From positions 124,001-188,000 of the forward strand of contig NZ_JALDYX010000006.1 in NCBI RefSeq assembly GCF_024267675.1: a DNA stretch of 64,000 nucleotides. Reading direction: 5' to 3'. The position numbers and the translations under genes were made by a program. Below, piece by piece: positions 17,704-25,522 of this stretch; position 1 is the first letter of the stretch; each line of letters starts with the position of its first letter. The DNA comes from Marinobacterium sedimentorum (GTDB taxonomy: Bacteria; Pseudomonadota; Gammaproteobacteria; Pseudomonadales; Balneatricaceae). The notes under the pieces are model-generated. The model saw only the letters and a list, made by a program, of their open reading frames with translations, did not search any database and was not told where the DNA came from.

Positions 17704-18695
17704 CGATGCTCTCGGTTTTCGTGTACGGGCAGGGGGAAGAAGCAGCTAAACAGCTGTGCGCCGTCGTTGCTCTGCAGGTCCGGCGAGCTGCTGTAACAGC
17801 TGCTGGCTGCATGTGAACATCGCGGTGCAAAGGCGCAGCCTTCTCCAAGCTCGTGGGATTGAGGGACGACCCCCGGTATCGGTGTCAGGGCATCGTCGTT
17901 GCTGTCGATGCGCGGCAGGGATGCCAGCAGACCCTGGGTATAGGGGTGTCGGGGATGGCGGAACAATGTTGTAGCCGTGCCGCTTTCGACGACGCGGCCG
18001 CAGTACATGACCAGCACCCGGTCGCAGATCTGTGCCACCACGCCCAGGTCGTGGGTCACCAGGATGATCGACATGCCGCGTTCGTCTCTCAAAGAGCGCA
18101 GCAGATCGATGATCTGCGCCTGGACTGTGACATCCAGCGCTGTAGTTGGCTCATCTGCGATCAGCAGACTGGGGTTGCCCGCCAGCATCATGGCGATCAC
18201 CATGCGCTGGTTCAGCCCACCCGAAAGCTGGTGTGGATAGGCCTTAAGGCGCTCCTCTGGTGCCGGTACACCGACATCCCTGAGCAGGTCGATAGCGCGC
18301 TGCTTCAGCGCTTTGCGTCCGGGTCTTGTGGTGCTGTGAAGTCGAATGGCTTCACACAGCTGTTTGCCAATGGTTTGCACCGGGTTCAGCGCACTCATCG
18401 GGTCCTGAAAGATCATCGCCAGGGCGTTGCCGCGCACTACGCTCATGGCGGCGTCGTCCTGGCTGTCGAGGGGTTTTCCGTTCCAGCGGATCTCGCCGTT
18501 CAGGCGGGCGTTATCATCCAGCAGGCCCATGGCGGCCATGCAGGTGACACTTTTGCCACTGCCGCTTTCGCCTACCAGGCCGATAATCTCGCCGCTGCCC
18601 ACCGTCAGGTCGATGCCGCGTACCACCTGGGTAGTGCACTCGTCTGTAACGAAAGTGACATGCAGGTCTCGGGTTTCCAACAAGGGTTGCATCAC
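17700..18695 (-). CDS. ABC importer ATPase, DppD type
   Basis: A 331-aa ATPase with Walker [11 protein letters not shown], Walker [14 protein letters not shown] and the C-terminal GCAFAPRC motif. The ABC signature reads LSGGLNQR rather than the commoner LSGGMRQR. It forms a heterodimer with the DppF-type subunit. It is second in the operon, 67 bp after the binding-protein gene. Confidence 0.93.
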   Translation of the reverse strand: MMQPLLETRDLHVTFVTDECTTQVVRGIDLTVGSGEIIGLVGESGSGKSVTCMAAMGLLDDNARLNGEIRWNGKPLDSQDDAAMSVVRGNALAMIFQDPMSALNPVQTIGKQLCEAIRLHSTTRPGRKALKQRAIDLLRDVGVPAPEERLKAYPHQLSGGLNQRMVIAMMLAGNPSLLIADEPTTALDVTVQAQIIDLLRSLRDERGMSIILVTHDLGVVAQICDRVLVMYCGRVVESGTATTLFRHPRHPYTQGLLASLPRIDSNDDALTPIPGVVPQSHELGEGCAFAPRCSHAASSCYSSSPDLQSNDGAQLFSCFFPLPVHENREHR

Positions 18696-18762
18696 AACTC
18701 CTTACAGCAATAGAGGGGCGGGTTAGCCCGCCCGGTTTATGTCGGGAACAACAGCGCTGGCG

Positions 18763-20310
18763 TTAGCCCTGGATCCGCAGCATACGGGCGCCCAGATCCA
18801 TGAAGGGGTTGTCGGTCGGGGTCCATTGCAGGTTTGCCCGCACGCCGTAGAGCATCGGCAGGGTATGGAGGTAAGTGCCGGGCGGATCCTGGCGCTCGTA
18901 AATCTCCAGCAACTCGCGCATCGCCTCGACACGTTTGGCCTTGTCGGTGCTCTTGAGCTGCTCGCCCCACTGGTTAAAGGCGTCGCTCTGATAGGTTTTG
19001 TTGCGCTGGAACCAGCCTTCGGGGCCGTACAGTCGGTAGATTTGGCCCAGCGGATCGGGATACTCGGCGCTGTTGGACCAGTTGAAGATACCGCGGCCTT
19101 CGGGGGCGTCCTCAATCTGGCCCCAGTTCTCTTTCAGCTCCAGCTTGACGTTGAGGCCGACCTGACGCCACATGTCGACCAGGATCTGGGCGGTGTTGAC
19201 CTCACCGGTGTAGTAGTCCTGCAGGTAGCGATAGGAGATTTCCTCACCCTTGTAACCGGCTTCCTTAAGCAGTTGGCGGGCTTTATCGGGGTCGTAGGGG
19301 GTGCCCTGGTGATCGGGGACATAGAGGTTGCCAAACACCTTCATCTGCAGGCCGTTGGGTACGCTGGCGTGGCCCTGATAGAGGGCATCGACAATCAGCT
19401 CCCGATCAATCGCATAACTGAGGGCCTGGCGCATTTTCGGGTTTTTCAGTTGCGGATGCTGCTCGTCGAATGCAATGACGCGAATAATCCGCACCGGACC
19501 GCCGGCAATCTGGGTGTTGGGATCATCCTGCAGTAACGCGAACTGATCCGGGGTCAGTTCCGTGACAATCTGGTATTCCCCGGTTTTCAGGCCGGCGATG
19601 CGTGCCGCGATTTCGGGCACCTCCTTGAAGGTCACACTTTTCGCCGGGGCCTGATCGCTCCAGTACTGATCGAAGGCTTCAAGCTTGATGTAGTCGCCAT
19701 GCTTGACCTCAGCCAGCCGGTAGGGACCGGTCCCCACGGGTTGCTTAAGCCAGGACTCCCAACTGCCAGCCGCCTCGAAAGCATCTTTGCAGACCATTTC
19801 GCTCATCCAGTTGGCGAAGCGCAGCTCCAGCAACGGGTCTGCCTGCTTGAAATGGATTCGTACCCTATGGGCGTTAACCACTTCAACCCGGTCGAGACCG
19901 CCGAGGTAGGGCTGTGCAATGGCCCAACCCGGCGCCTGCTCACCCAGAAAGCGCTCAGGCCCAAGACTGAAGGCGACATCCTCGGCATCGAATGTTTCGC
20001 CGTTATGGCACTGCACATTCTGCCGCAGACTGAATTCCAGCGTTTTGTCATCAATGAGTTGCCATTTTTCGGCAAGGCCCGGTGTGAGCGCGCCGTTGTT
20101 CTGGCTGTCGGTGTAGATCAGGGTTTCCAGGACGTTTTTCATTACCCGGGCGTTGACGTTGCTGTTCTCGGCCATGGGGTCGAGGCGGGACGGGTTTTTT
20201 GCTACGGCCACGGTGATGTCCGGGCGGCTATCGGCCATCACTGAGCCTGCGGCGGCACCGATGACAGCACTGATCAGGAGGGTACAGAGCCTGCGGGGGA
20301 TAGGGATCAT
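18763..20310 (-). CDS. ABC importer substrate-binding protein (SBP_bac_5/DppA type)
   Basis: This 515-aa precursor has a signal peptide ending near GSVMA-DS and no lipobox. The mature protein is a cluster C binding protein with RPDITVAVAKNPSRLDPM, LVTLIYTDSQNNG-like and PGLAEKWQLIDDKTLEFSLR segments. It delivers the substrate to the DppBC-type channel. It is the first gene of the nine-gene minus-strand unit, and its promoter region (20311-20509) carries four GntR operators. Confidence 0.92.
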   Translation of the reverse strand: MIPIPRRLCTLLISAVIGAAAGSVMADSRPDITVAVAKNPSRLDPMAENSNVNARVMKNVLETLIYTDSQNNGALTPGLAEKWQLIDDKTLEFSLRQNVQCHNGETFDAEDVAFSLGPERFLGEQAPGWAIAQPYLGGLDRVEVVNAHRVRIHFKQADPLLELRFANWMSEMVCKDAFEAAGSWESWLKQPVGTGPYRLAEVKHGDYIKLEAFDQYWSDQAPAKSVTFKEVPEIAARIAGLKTGEYQIVTELTPDQFALLQDDPNTQIAGGPVRIIRVIAFDEQHPQLKNPKMRQALSYAIDRELIVDALYQGHASVPNGLQMKVFGNLYVPDHQGTPYDPDKARQLLKEAGYKGEEISYRYLQDYYTGEVNTAQILVDMWRQVGLNVKLELKENWGQIEDAPEGRGIFNWSNSAEYPDPLGQIYRLYGPEGWFQRNKTYQSDAFNQWGEQLKSTDKAKRVEAMRELLEIYERQDPPGTYLHTLPMLYGVRANLQWTPTDNPFMDLGARMLRIQG

Positions 20311-20385
20311 TGTTCACTTCTCCAGTTGTTATTGTGGTAGCAGGTCGCCAATCCGGTACCGCAGGATGACCGCGATACGCTTGAT

Positions 20386-20470
20386 TGGTTTAAACCATAT
20401 CACCAGTTTTTGGTTTAAACCAGAAAGTTTTGTGGTTTAAACCATCTTTCGGTTAGTATGGTTTAAACCA
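20386..20470. promoter_or_regulatory. Array of four identical GntR operators
   Basis: The perfect palindrome TGGTTTAAACCA occurs at 20386-20397, 20411-20422, 20433-20444 and 20459-20470, spaced 25, 22 and 26 bp. The array lies between the divergent dppA-type gene and gntR2. A fifth, one-mismatch copy is upstream of gntR1 (9662). It is most probably the binding array of the two GntR paralogues. Confidence 0.9.
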
Positions 20471-20509
20471 ATAGTGTTTCATTCGTGTGAATGATGAGGA
20501 AATCAGGGC

Positions 20510-21232
20510 ATGGAAACTAAGGTGACGACGACGTCAGCCGGCAGTGCTCGTCAGGCATTGCAGCAGGCACTGAAGGAACGGTGCTGGCAGGCCGGTGAAA
20601 AACTGCCGCCCGAACGCGAGCTTTGTGCAAGCCTGGGTGTGAAGCGGATGTCGCTGCGCCAGGCGCTGCTGGCGCTGGAAAACGAGGGAGCGATCTTTCG
20701 CCTTGACCGCCGGGGCTGGTTTGTTGCTCAACCGCGCTATGTGTATGACCCTCTGAGCCATGTCAGCTTCAAGCGTGCGGGCTGCGAGCAGGGCGACGCC
20801 AGCTGGCAGGATCTGGAGCAGCAGATGATCGCGGCGGACGTCGAACAGGCCGCTGATTTCGGTATCGATAGGGGGGACCCGCTGTTCCGGGTGTTCGGTT
20901 GGGGGGCTCTCAACGGGCATCGGCTTTTTGTGCATGATGTCCTGATTAACTGTGTCGCGGCCCCGGTTTATCCGGCCAGGCTGGACGGTCGATCCTTTAC
21001 CGAGGTCTGGGAGCAGGAGTTTGATATCAGACCGAAACTGGCGCACCTGATGGTGCGGCCGGTTCGCCTGGAGGGGAGCGCGCAACAATTGCTCGGTTGC
21101 ACCAGCGGGGCCCCGGGACTCTATATCAAGCGGGTCAAAACGGACGAGAAGGGACAGATTCTGCAGATCGACCGCGAATTCTGGCGCTTCGAGGGGCTGG
21201 AGCTGCATCTTTCACCGGAGGCTATCAGATGA
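20510..21232 (+). CDS. GntR-family regulator with UTRA-like domain (paralogue 2)
   Basis: A 240-aa protein aligned end to end with the regulator at 9739, sharing EKLPPERELC-LGVKRMSLRQAL, LENEGAIFR-DR-GWFVAQPR and DREFWRFE-LELH. The almost identical winged helix implies the same operator, while changes cluster in the ligand domain. It is transcribed away from the ABC operon behind four palindromes and overlaps the isomerase gene by 4 bp (ATGA). It probably senses the imported compound or a breakdown product. Confidence 0.9.
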   Translation: METKVTTTSAGSARQALQQALKERCWQAGEKLPPERELCASLGVKRMSLRQALLALENEGAIFRLDRRGWFVAQPRYVYDPLSHVSFKRAGCEQGDASWQDLEQQMIAADVEQAADFGIDRGDPLFRVFGWGALNGHRLFVHDVLINCVAAPVYPARLDGRSFTEVWEQEFDIRPKLAHLMVRPVRLEGSAQQLLGCTSGAPGLYIKRVKTDEKGQILQIDREFWRFEGLELHLSPEAIR

Positions 21233-22233
21233 AGTACACAGAGAGCGTCACCCTACCTGATCTGTCGGCCGAGCAGGCACGGCGTCTGATTGAGCGCAGC
21301 AACCGGATTCCGCTCTATGCCCATGCTTATGCCTTCCATCTGAACTTTCGTTGCAACCGGATGGGGGTTGAAGCGCTGCTGCAGTTTGCGCATCAGCATC
21401 GTTTAAAGGGCATCAAGATTCATCTGGATGACGGTGAAAGCTTGAGCCTGAGGCACTGCGATGATGCCCGTCTTGTGGCATTGAAGGCGCTGGCACAGCA
21501 GTGGGGACTGGAGGTTCATCTGGAGGTCAGCTCCACTGATACCGCGGAGCTGGGTGAGGCGGTGCGTATAGGCCGCCTGCTGGCAGCGACCTCAATACGC
21601 TGTTATCCCCGCTATGCCGGCCGGGTCTCCGAGATCATTGCCTGGACCGTTCGGGACCTAACTGTGCTCAGCACCCTGGATCCCCAGGGCCAGTTCCGTT
21701 TCACGCTGGAGCAGCATGAAGACCTCAAGGGTGAGGAGCTGGTACGTATTGTCGAGGCTGTCGGCAACCCCAATCTGAAACTGCTGTTTGACTTCGCCAA
21801 TATGCTCAACGCCTGTGAGCATCCGCTGGATGCCCTCAAGCAAATGGCGCCTCATATCAGCGATGTGCACATCAAGGATGCGCAGGTGGTCAGTGAGCGG
21901 GGTGGCTGGGGTCATCGGGCCTGCCGTAGTGGGGAAGGTCAGTTGCCCATGGCGCGGTTGCTGCTAGAGCTGCTGCTGCTGGGTGATGAGCAGCCCCAGG
22001 TGCTGGCCTACGGCCTGGAGGAAGAAGTTGCCTACTATGCACCGCCGTTGCGCTTTGCTGATGAGGCGCCGGATCCCTGGATACCGTACCGTGGTGTCAG
22101 CGAAACTGAACTGGCGGCGAATGCCGATCTGGACGCGCTGCTGGTGCGGGAGTTACAGGATGCGCAGGATCAGCTGGATCAGGTGCGGGGATTGCTGGGG
22201 CAGCTTCAACTGCATGCTCGACACTGGCTGTAA
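21229..22233 (+). CDS. TIM-barrel sugar-phosphate isomerase/epimerase-like protein
   Basis: A 334-aa protein of the xylose-isomerase-like TIM-barrel superfamily. Barrel strands and likely metal-site segments are LKGIKIHLDDGE, WGLEVHLEVSS, NLKLLFDFANML and ISDVHIKDAQ. The C-terminal 45 residues form a charged helix. Such enzymes isomerise or epimerise sugars and inositols. Here it is translationally coupled to gntR2, so it probably acts on the compound brought in by the ABC system. The start is the ATG inside the gntR2 stop. Confidence 0.75.
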   Translation: MKYTESVTLPDLSAEQARRLIERSNRIPLYAHAYAFHLNFRCNRMGVEALLQFAHQHRLKGIKIHLDDGESLSLRHCDDARLVALKALAQQWGLEVHLEVSSTDTAELGEAVRIGRLLAATSIRCYPRYAGRVSEIIAWTVRDLTVLSTLDPQGQFRFTLEQHEDLKGEELVRIVEAVGNPNLKLLFDFANMLNACEHPLDALKQMAPHISDVHIKDAQVVSERGGWGHRACRSGEGQLPMARLLLELLLLGDEQPQVLAYGLEEEVAYYAPPLRFADEAPDPWIPYRGVSETELAANADLDALLVRELQDAQDQLDQVRGLLGQLQLHARHWL

Positions 22234-22313
22234 TTACGGGAGTGGTCGGAACAGAGCAACGGGCGCACACTGTTACAGTACTTTGAATAACACGGTTTAC
22301 TTGTATTTTGATT

Positions 22314-22345
22314 AAAGTAAGTATTGATACCGCGATATTGTTCAA
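22314..22345 (+). promoter_or_regulatory. LysR-type box upstream of the NCS1 operon
   Basis: The core is AAGTATTGATA then CGATATT. It matches 25140-25171 at 24 of 32 positions without gaps, 34090-34116 at 22 of 27, and the minus-strand site 33992-33971 at 18 of 22. It ends 79 bp before the first gene. The neighbouring LysR regulator is the likely ligand. Confidence 0.7.
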
Positions 22346-22424
22346 CCTAACCCCGCTTTCCATACTGCATGCATGAGGGGTTTAAGGGCTCCTCTTCGAT
22401 AACTATAAAAACCAGGAGTCATCA

Positions 22425-22637
22425 ATGGAAAAGAACAGCAGCGACCGCTTTGTGTGTTCCCCGGCCGGAGGCGGGCAACTGTCCGAACAGGCTCAGGATC
22501 TCGAGCGGCGCATACGTCTTTACGAAGAGCTGGATGCCCGCGGTGATATGGACGGAGCCCTGGGCTCCGGCGAATATACCGCTATCTTCCTGCTGACCTT
22601 TGGCCTCGTTGTCACCTTCTATCTGTGGGGGTACTGA
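22425..22637 (+). CDS. Small single-helix membrane protein preceding NCS1 transporter
   Basis: This 70-aa protein has a polar N-terminal part with a charged helix (ERRIRLYEELDARGD) and a C-terminal transmembrane helix (YTAIFLLTFGLVVTFYLWGY). It has a good ribosome-binding site (AGGAG) and ends 2 bp before the transporter gene, so it is almost certainly co-translated with it. The size and topology suggest an accessory subunit of the transporter, but the family is not recognised. Confidence 0.7.
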   Translation: MEKNSSDRFVCSPAGGGQLSEQAQDLERRIRLYEELDARGDMDGALGSGEYTAIFLLTFGLVVTFYLWGY

Positions 22638-22639
22638 GC

Positions 22640-24118
22640 ATGTCCTCGACGACAAAAACGGATCTGAGACTGGCCGCCGAGCGCGGCGACGCACCCCTTC
22701 TTCCCGCAGAACGGATGTGGGGCTTCTGGGAATTCACCTACGCCAACTCGGCCCTGGCCATCGCCACCTGGGCCTTCCTTATCGGTGGCGCCACGGCGCT
22801 CTTCGTCGGCGTCAAGGCGGGCATTGCCGCCATCGTCATTGGTAACATCCTCGGCGTGCTGATCATGGCGCTGTCCACCTGCGTGGCCAGCGGCAAGTAC
22901 GGTACCGAGCAATTTACCTTCCTGCGCAGCATGTTTGGCCGCAACGGCAGCCGGCTGGTGTATCTGCTGGCGGTGGTTTTTCTGACCATGGGCTGGCTGG
23001 CGGTACTGGGGCTGATGTTCGGGCGCTCGATAGACAGCCTGGCCGGGCTTGTCACCGACCGGGCGGCGGAGCCCCAGGGCCTGCTGGTGTATCTGGCCGC
23101 CTTCTTCGCCATAGGCCTGACCGCCTTTATCGTTGCCAGGGGCCCGACCTCGATCAAGGTGTTCAACACCATCATCGCGCCCACCCTGGTGGTCATCATG
23201 GGGGTGATGCTGTACCTGATCTTCAGCAACAGCAGCATGGCCGAGCTGATGGCACTGCCGGCGCTGGATGAACCCTTTGAAGACAAGCAGCTGAACTTCA
23301 TGATCGCGGTGGAAGTGAATATGGCGGCCGGTTTTTCCTGGTGGCCCTATATCGGCAACCTGGCGCGCCTTAGCAAGAACGAGCGCACGGCTTTCTGGCC
23401 CAATATTGTCGGCGTCTTCGGTGCCGCTGTACTGGGTGAAGTGGTCGGGCTGCTGGCGGCCGCCAAATTCGGTGACAGTGATCCGACGGTCTGGATGACG
23501 CAGATCGGCGGCTTTGCCTTCGGCATTGTGGCGCTGTGCTTTGTCGCCTTTGCCAATGTCACCAGCATGGCGAACATTCTCTATACCTCTATCGTGGGTC
23601 TGCGGCAGGTGGTGGGGGAGAGTCTGCGGCATATTCGCTGGGAGCTGCTGGTGGTGCTGTTCTGTATTGCGCCTGTGATTATCGTTTTCACTGTGCCCGG
23701 TATCTATGACGGCTTCTTTATCTTCCTGGTATGGACCTCAGCCCTGAACAGCGCCCTGGCCGGCATCGGCATTGCGGATTACTTTATCCTGCGGCGTCAG
23801 CGGGTCAGCCTGCGCCACGTCTTTGCATCCAATGCGCAGTCGGCGTTTCGTTACTGGCACGGCTTTAACCCCGCGGCCCTGCTGGCGCTGGTGGCGGGAT
23901 TCGCGATCTATGTGTGGATCTTCAATCCCCAGACGCTGGACAGCGCAGGCATCTTTGCCTTTATCTCCGCCTCACTGCCCTCCTGTGCACTGGCTGGCGT
24001 GGTGCATATAGTCCTTACGCGGTTTTTCGTTGCCCGCACCGGCTGGGGTGATTATCCCAAGCGGGCTGCTGTAACGAATGAGCCTGCCAACATGCAACCG
24101 GCGGTGAGGGCCGATTAA
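22640..24118 (+). CDS. NCS1-family nucleobase/cation symporter (cytosine permease-like)
   Basis: A 492-aa inner-membrane transporter with about 12 helices. It resembles CodB/cytosine permease members of NCS1 (WGFWEFTYANSALAIATWAFLIGG, then FSWWPYIGNLARLSKNERTAFWPN). NCS1 proteins import purines, pyrimidines, hydantoins or related cyclic ureas with Na+ or H+. The ATG at 22640 is used; upstream in-frame starts overlap the small gene. The promoter box links it to the BetA/ALDH/ureohydrolase genes at 32-37 kb, so the substrate may not be a plain nucleobase. Confidence 0.88.
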   Translation: MSSTTKTDLRLAAERGDAPLLPAERMWGFWEFTYANSALAIATWAFLIGGATALFVGVKAGIAAIVIGNILGVLIMALSTCVASGKYGTEQFTFLRSMFGRNGSRLVYLLAVVFLTMGWLAVLGLMFGRSIDSLAGLVTDRAAEPQGLLVYLAAFFAIGLTAFIVARGPTSIKVFNTIIAPTLVVIMGVMLYLIFSNSSMAELMALPALDEPFEDKQLNFMIAVEVNMAAGFSWWPYIGNLARLSKNERTAFWPNIVGVFGAAVLGEVVGLLAAAKFGDSDPTVWMTQIGGFAFGIVALCFVAFANVTSMANILYTSIVGLRQVVGESLRHIRWELLVVLFCIAPVIIVFTVPGIYDGFFIFLVWTSALNSALAGIGIADYFILRRQRVSLRHVFASNAQSAFRYWHGFNPAALLALVAGFAIYVWIFNPQTLDSAGIFAFISASLPSCALAGVVHIVLTRFFVARTGWGDYPKRAAVTNEPANMQPAVRAD

Positions 24119-24141
24119 GAACAGTGTTGTCGTTGACCCTA

Positions 24142-24180
24142 GGGTGGCCAAGCGTCTTGCAGACGCTTGGCCACCCTTTT
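24142..24180. terminator. Bidirectional terminator between NCS1 transporter and LysR genes
   Basis: A perfect 16-bp stem (24142-24157 with 24161-24176) has a TGC loop and is followed by TTTT. It lies between convergent genes and can serve both. Confidence 0.93.
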
Positions 24181-24183
24181 CCG

Positions 24184-25122
24184 TTATCCCTGGGGCGCGT
24201 CCAGAACGGTTTCCATCTGCTGGCGTATGCAGCGGGCGAAGGCCTGGGCGGCGCGATTGCGTTCGCTTTTGCGATAAGCCAGGTAGAACTGCTCGTGGTA
24301 CGACAGCGTATCTTCCATCAGGGGGCGCATCTGCCCCGCATCCACCCACTGGGCCGCGTAGTGGGACGGCAGGTAGCCCAGAAAGGCGCCGGACAAAATC
24401 ATCAGGGCGATGCTTTCCATATGGGAGGCGGTGGCCTGATGCCTGAACTCCAGCGCCTGGGGCGGTTGCCAGTCGCGCATATAGGAACGACCGGCATAGG
24501 CGTACTGGCTGATCATTTCAACGTTAATATCTGCCACCGGCAGTTCATGTAATGGGTGGCCGTTACCGCAATAGAGCCTTTGCTGTTCCAGGTAGGTGGG
24601 AACAAAGCGAATCGAACTGTGCAGCCGCGACATCGGCGAGAGGATGGCGTGGTAGTGCTCTTCCATCAGGCCCTGCAGCAGCTCCTGGGGTGAGGACACA
24701 TTGATGTGCAGTTTTACCTCCGGCGCCAGGCGGGCAAAGTCGCCGATGCCCCGGTGCAGCTTGATCTCCTGGTTGCTGGCAATGGCATCGACGATGCCAA
24801 AGTGCAGCTCACCAATCAGCTGGCCCCGTGTATTGCCCACCATGCCACGAAAGTTCTCCACCGCACGAAACAGATTCATCGAGGCATCGAACACGATCTG
24901 ACCCTCTTCGGTCAGGTGAAAGCCCTTGCGGCCCCGTTCGCACAGGCGCATACCGAGGCGCTCCTCCAGCTGGCCTATCTGGATACTGATGGTGGACTGC
25001 GAGACCCCCAGTTCGTCCTGGGCGGCGGCAAAGCCCTTGTTGTGTACCACGGCGTGGAACACACGCAGCAGGCGCAGATCGAAGTCGGCAAGGTTCGGCA
25101 GGCTGTGATGGCGGGCGGTCAT
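24184..25122 (-). CDS. LysR-family transcriptional regulator
   Basis: This 312-aa regulator has a winged helix at residues 12-71 (FDLRLLRVFHAVVHNKGFAA, LGVSQSTISIQI-LEERLG) and a periplasmic-binding-like effector domain. It is convergent with the NCS1 gene. A conserved box lies 18 bp upstream of its start and in front of the NCS1, betA-like and aldehyde dehydrogenase genes, so it probably controls all of these together with itself. Confidence 0.92.
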   Translation of the reverse strand: MTARHHSLPNLADFDLRLLRVFHAVVHNKGFAAAQDELGVSQSTISIQIGQLEERLGMRLCERGRKGFHLTEEGQIVFDASMNLFRAVENFRGMVGNTRGQLIGELHFGIVDAIASNQEIKLHRGIGDFARLAPEVKLHINVSSPQELLQGLMEEHYHAILSPMSRLHSSIRFVPTYLEQQRLYCGNGHPLHELPVADINVEMISQYAYAGRSYMRDWQPPQALEFRHQATASHMESIALMILSGAFLGYLPSHYAAQWVDAGQMRPLMEDTLSYHEQFYLAYRKSERNRAAQAFARCIRQQMETVLDAPQG

Positions 25123-25139
25123 ATGCTTCTGCTCTTATC

Positions 25140-25171
25140 AAAGTAACTGTCAATACGGCATTATTGCTCAA
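25140..25171 (+). promoter_or_regulatory. LysR-type box at the lysR promoter
   Basis: It matches the 22314-22345 box at 24 of 32 positions with no gap, including AAAGTAA at the start and CTCAA at the end. The position just upstream of lysR suggests autoregulation. Confidence 0.65.
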
Positions 25172-25289
25172 TGTTAAATGTTCAGCCACCCCGGCCTGAC
25201 TGGCGTCGGTTGTGGCATCTGACAGTGCATCTGCGTACCGTCGATGCAGGCGCGATACAAAGATGCCCCGGGATGGGCGGGCTATGCTG

Positions 25290-25446
25290 TTATTAGCCCG
25301 GCGGGCTGATAAATGAAGCAGGGATGCTTCATCATTGGCCGCAGGGCAATGCGAACGCCAGTAAAACCAGCATGTCCGCGCACGTGCGCCTGTTTTTCTG
25401 GCGTGACGGAGAAATAGGCAGGGAACCTATTTGTCTGCCAGGTTAA
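25290..25446. repeat. Structured intergenic repeat, copy A
   Basis: It shares ordered blocks with 44794-45094: CCGGCGGG, GAAGCAGGG-TGCTTCATC (a hairpin), CCAGCATGTCCGCGCAC, TGGCGTGAC, and AAATAGG...CCTATTTGTC followed by CAGGTTAA. The last block folds as a 7-bp hairpin that is preserved with a wobble in copy B. It lies in the 400-bp gap between lysR and the cyclase gene, which otherwise shows no gene. Confidence 0.75.
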
Positions 25447-25522
25447 CAACGGCCGCACCCCTTGCCGGCAGCGACAAGGGCACTGTGGACTTTATGGGCT
25501 GCAAACCAATTCGAGGGGCCCC

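Noticed and set aside
22619..23632. A 337-codon minus-strand frame rich in His, Gln and Asp
   Set aside because: It is the shadow of the NCS1 transporter; the composition is that of reverse-complemented membrane helices.
25290..25446. Riboswitch or T-box upstream of the cyclase gene
   Set aside because: The hairpins are shared with an unrelated gap at 44794 and match no riboswitch consensus known to me.
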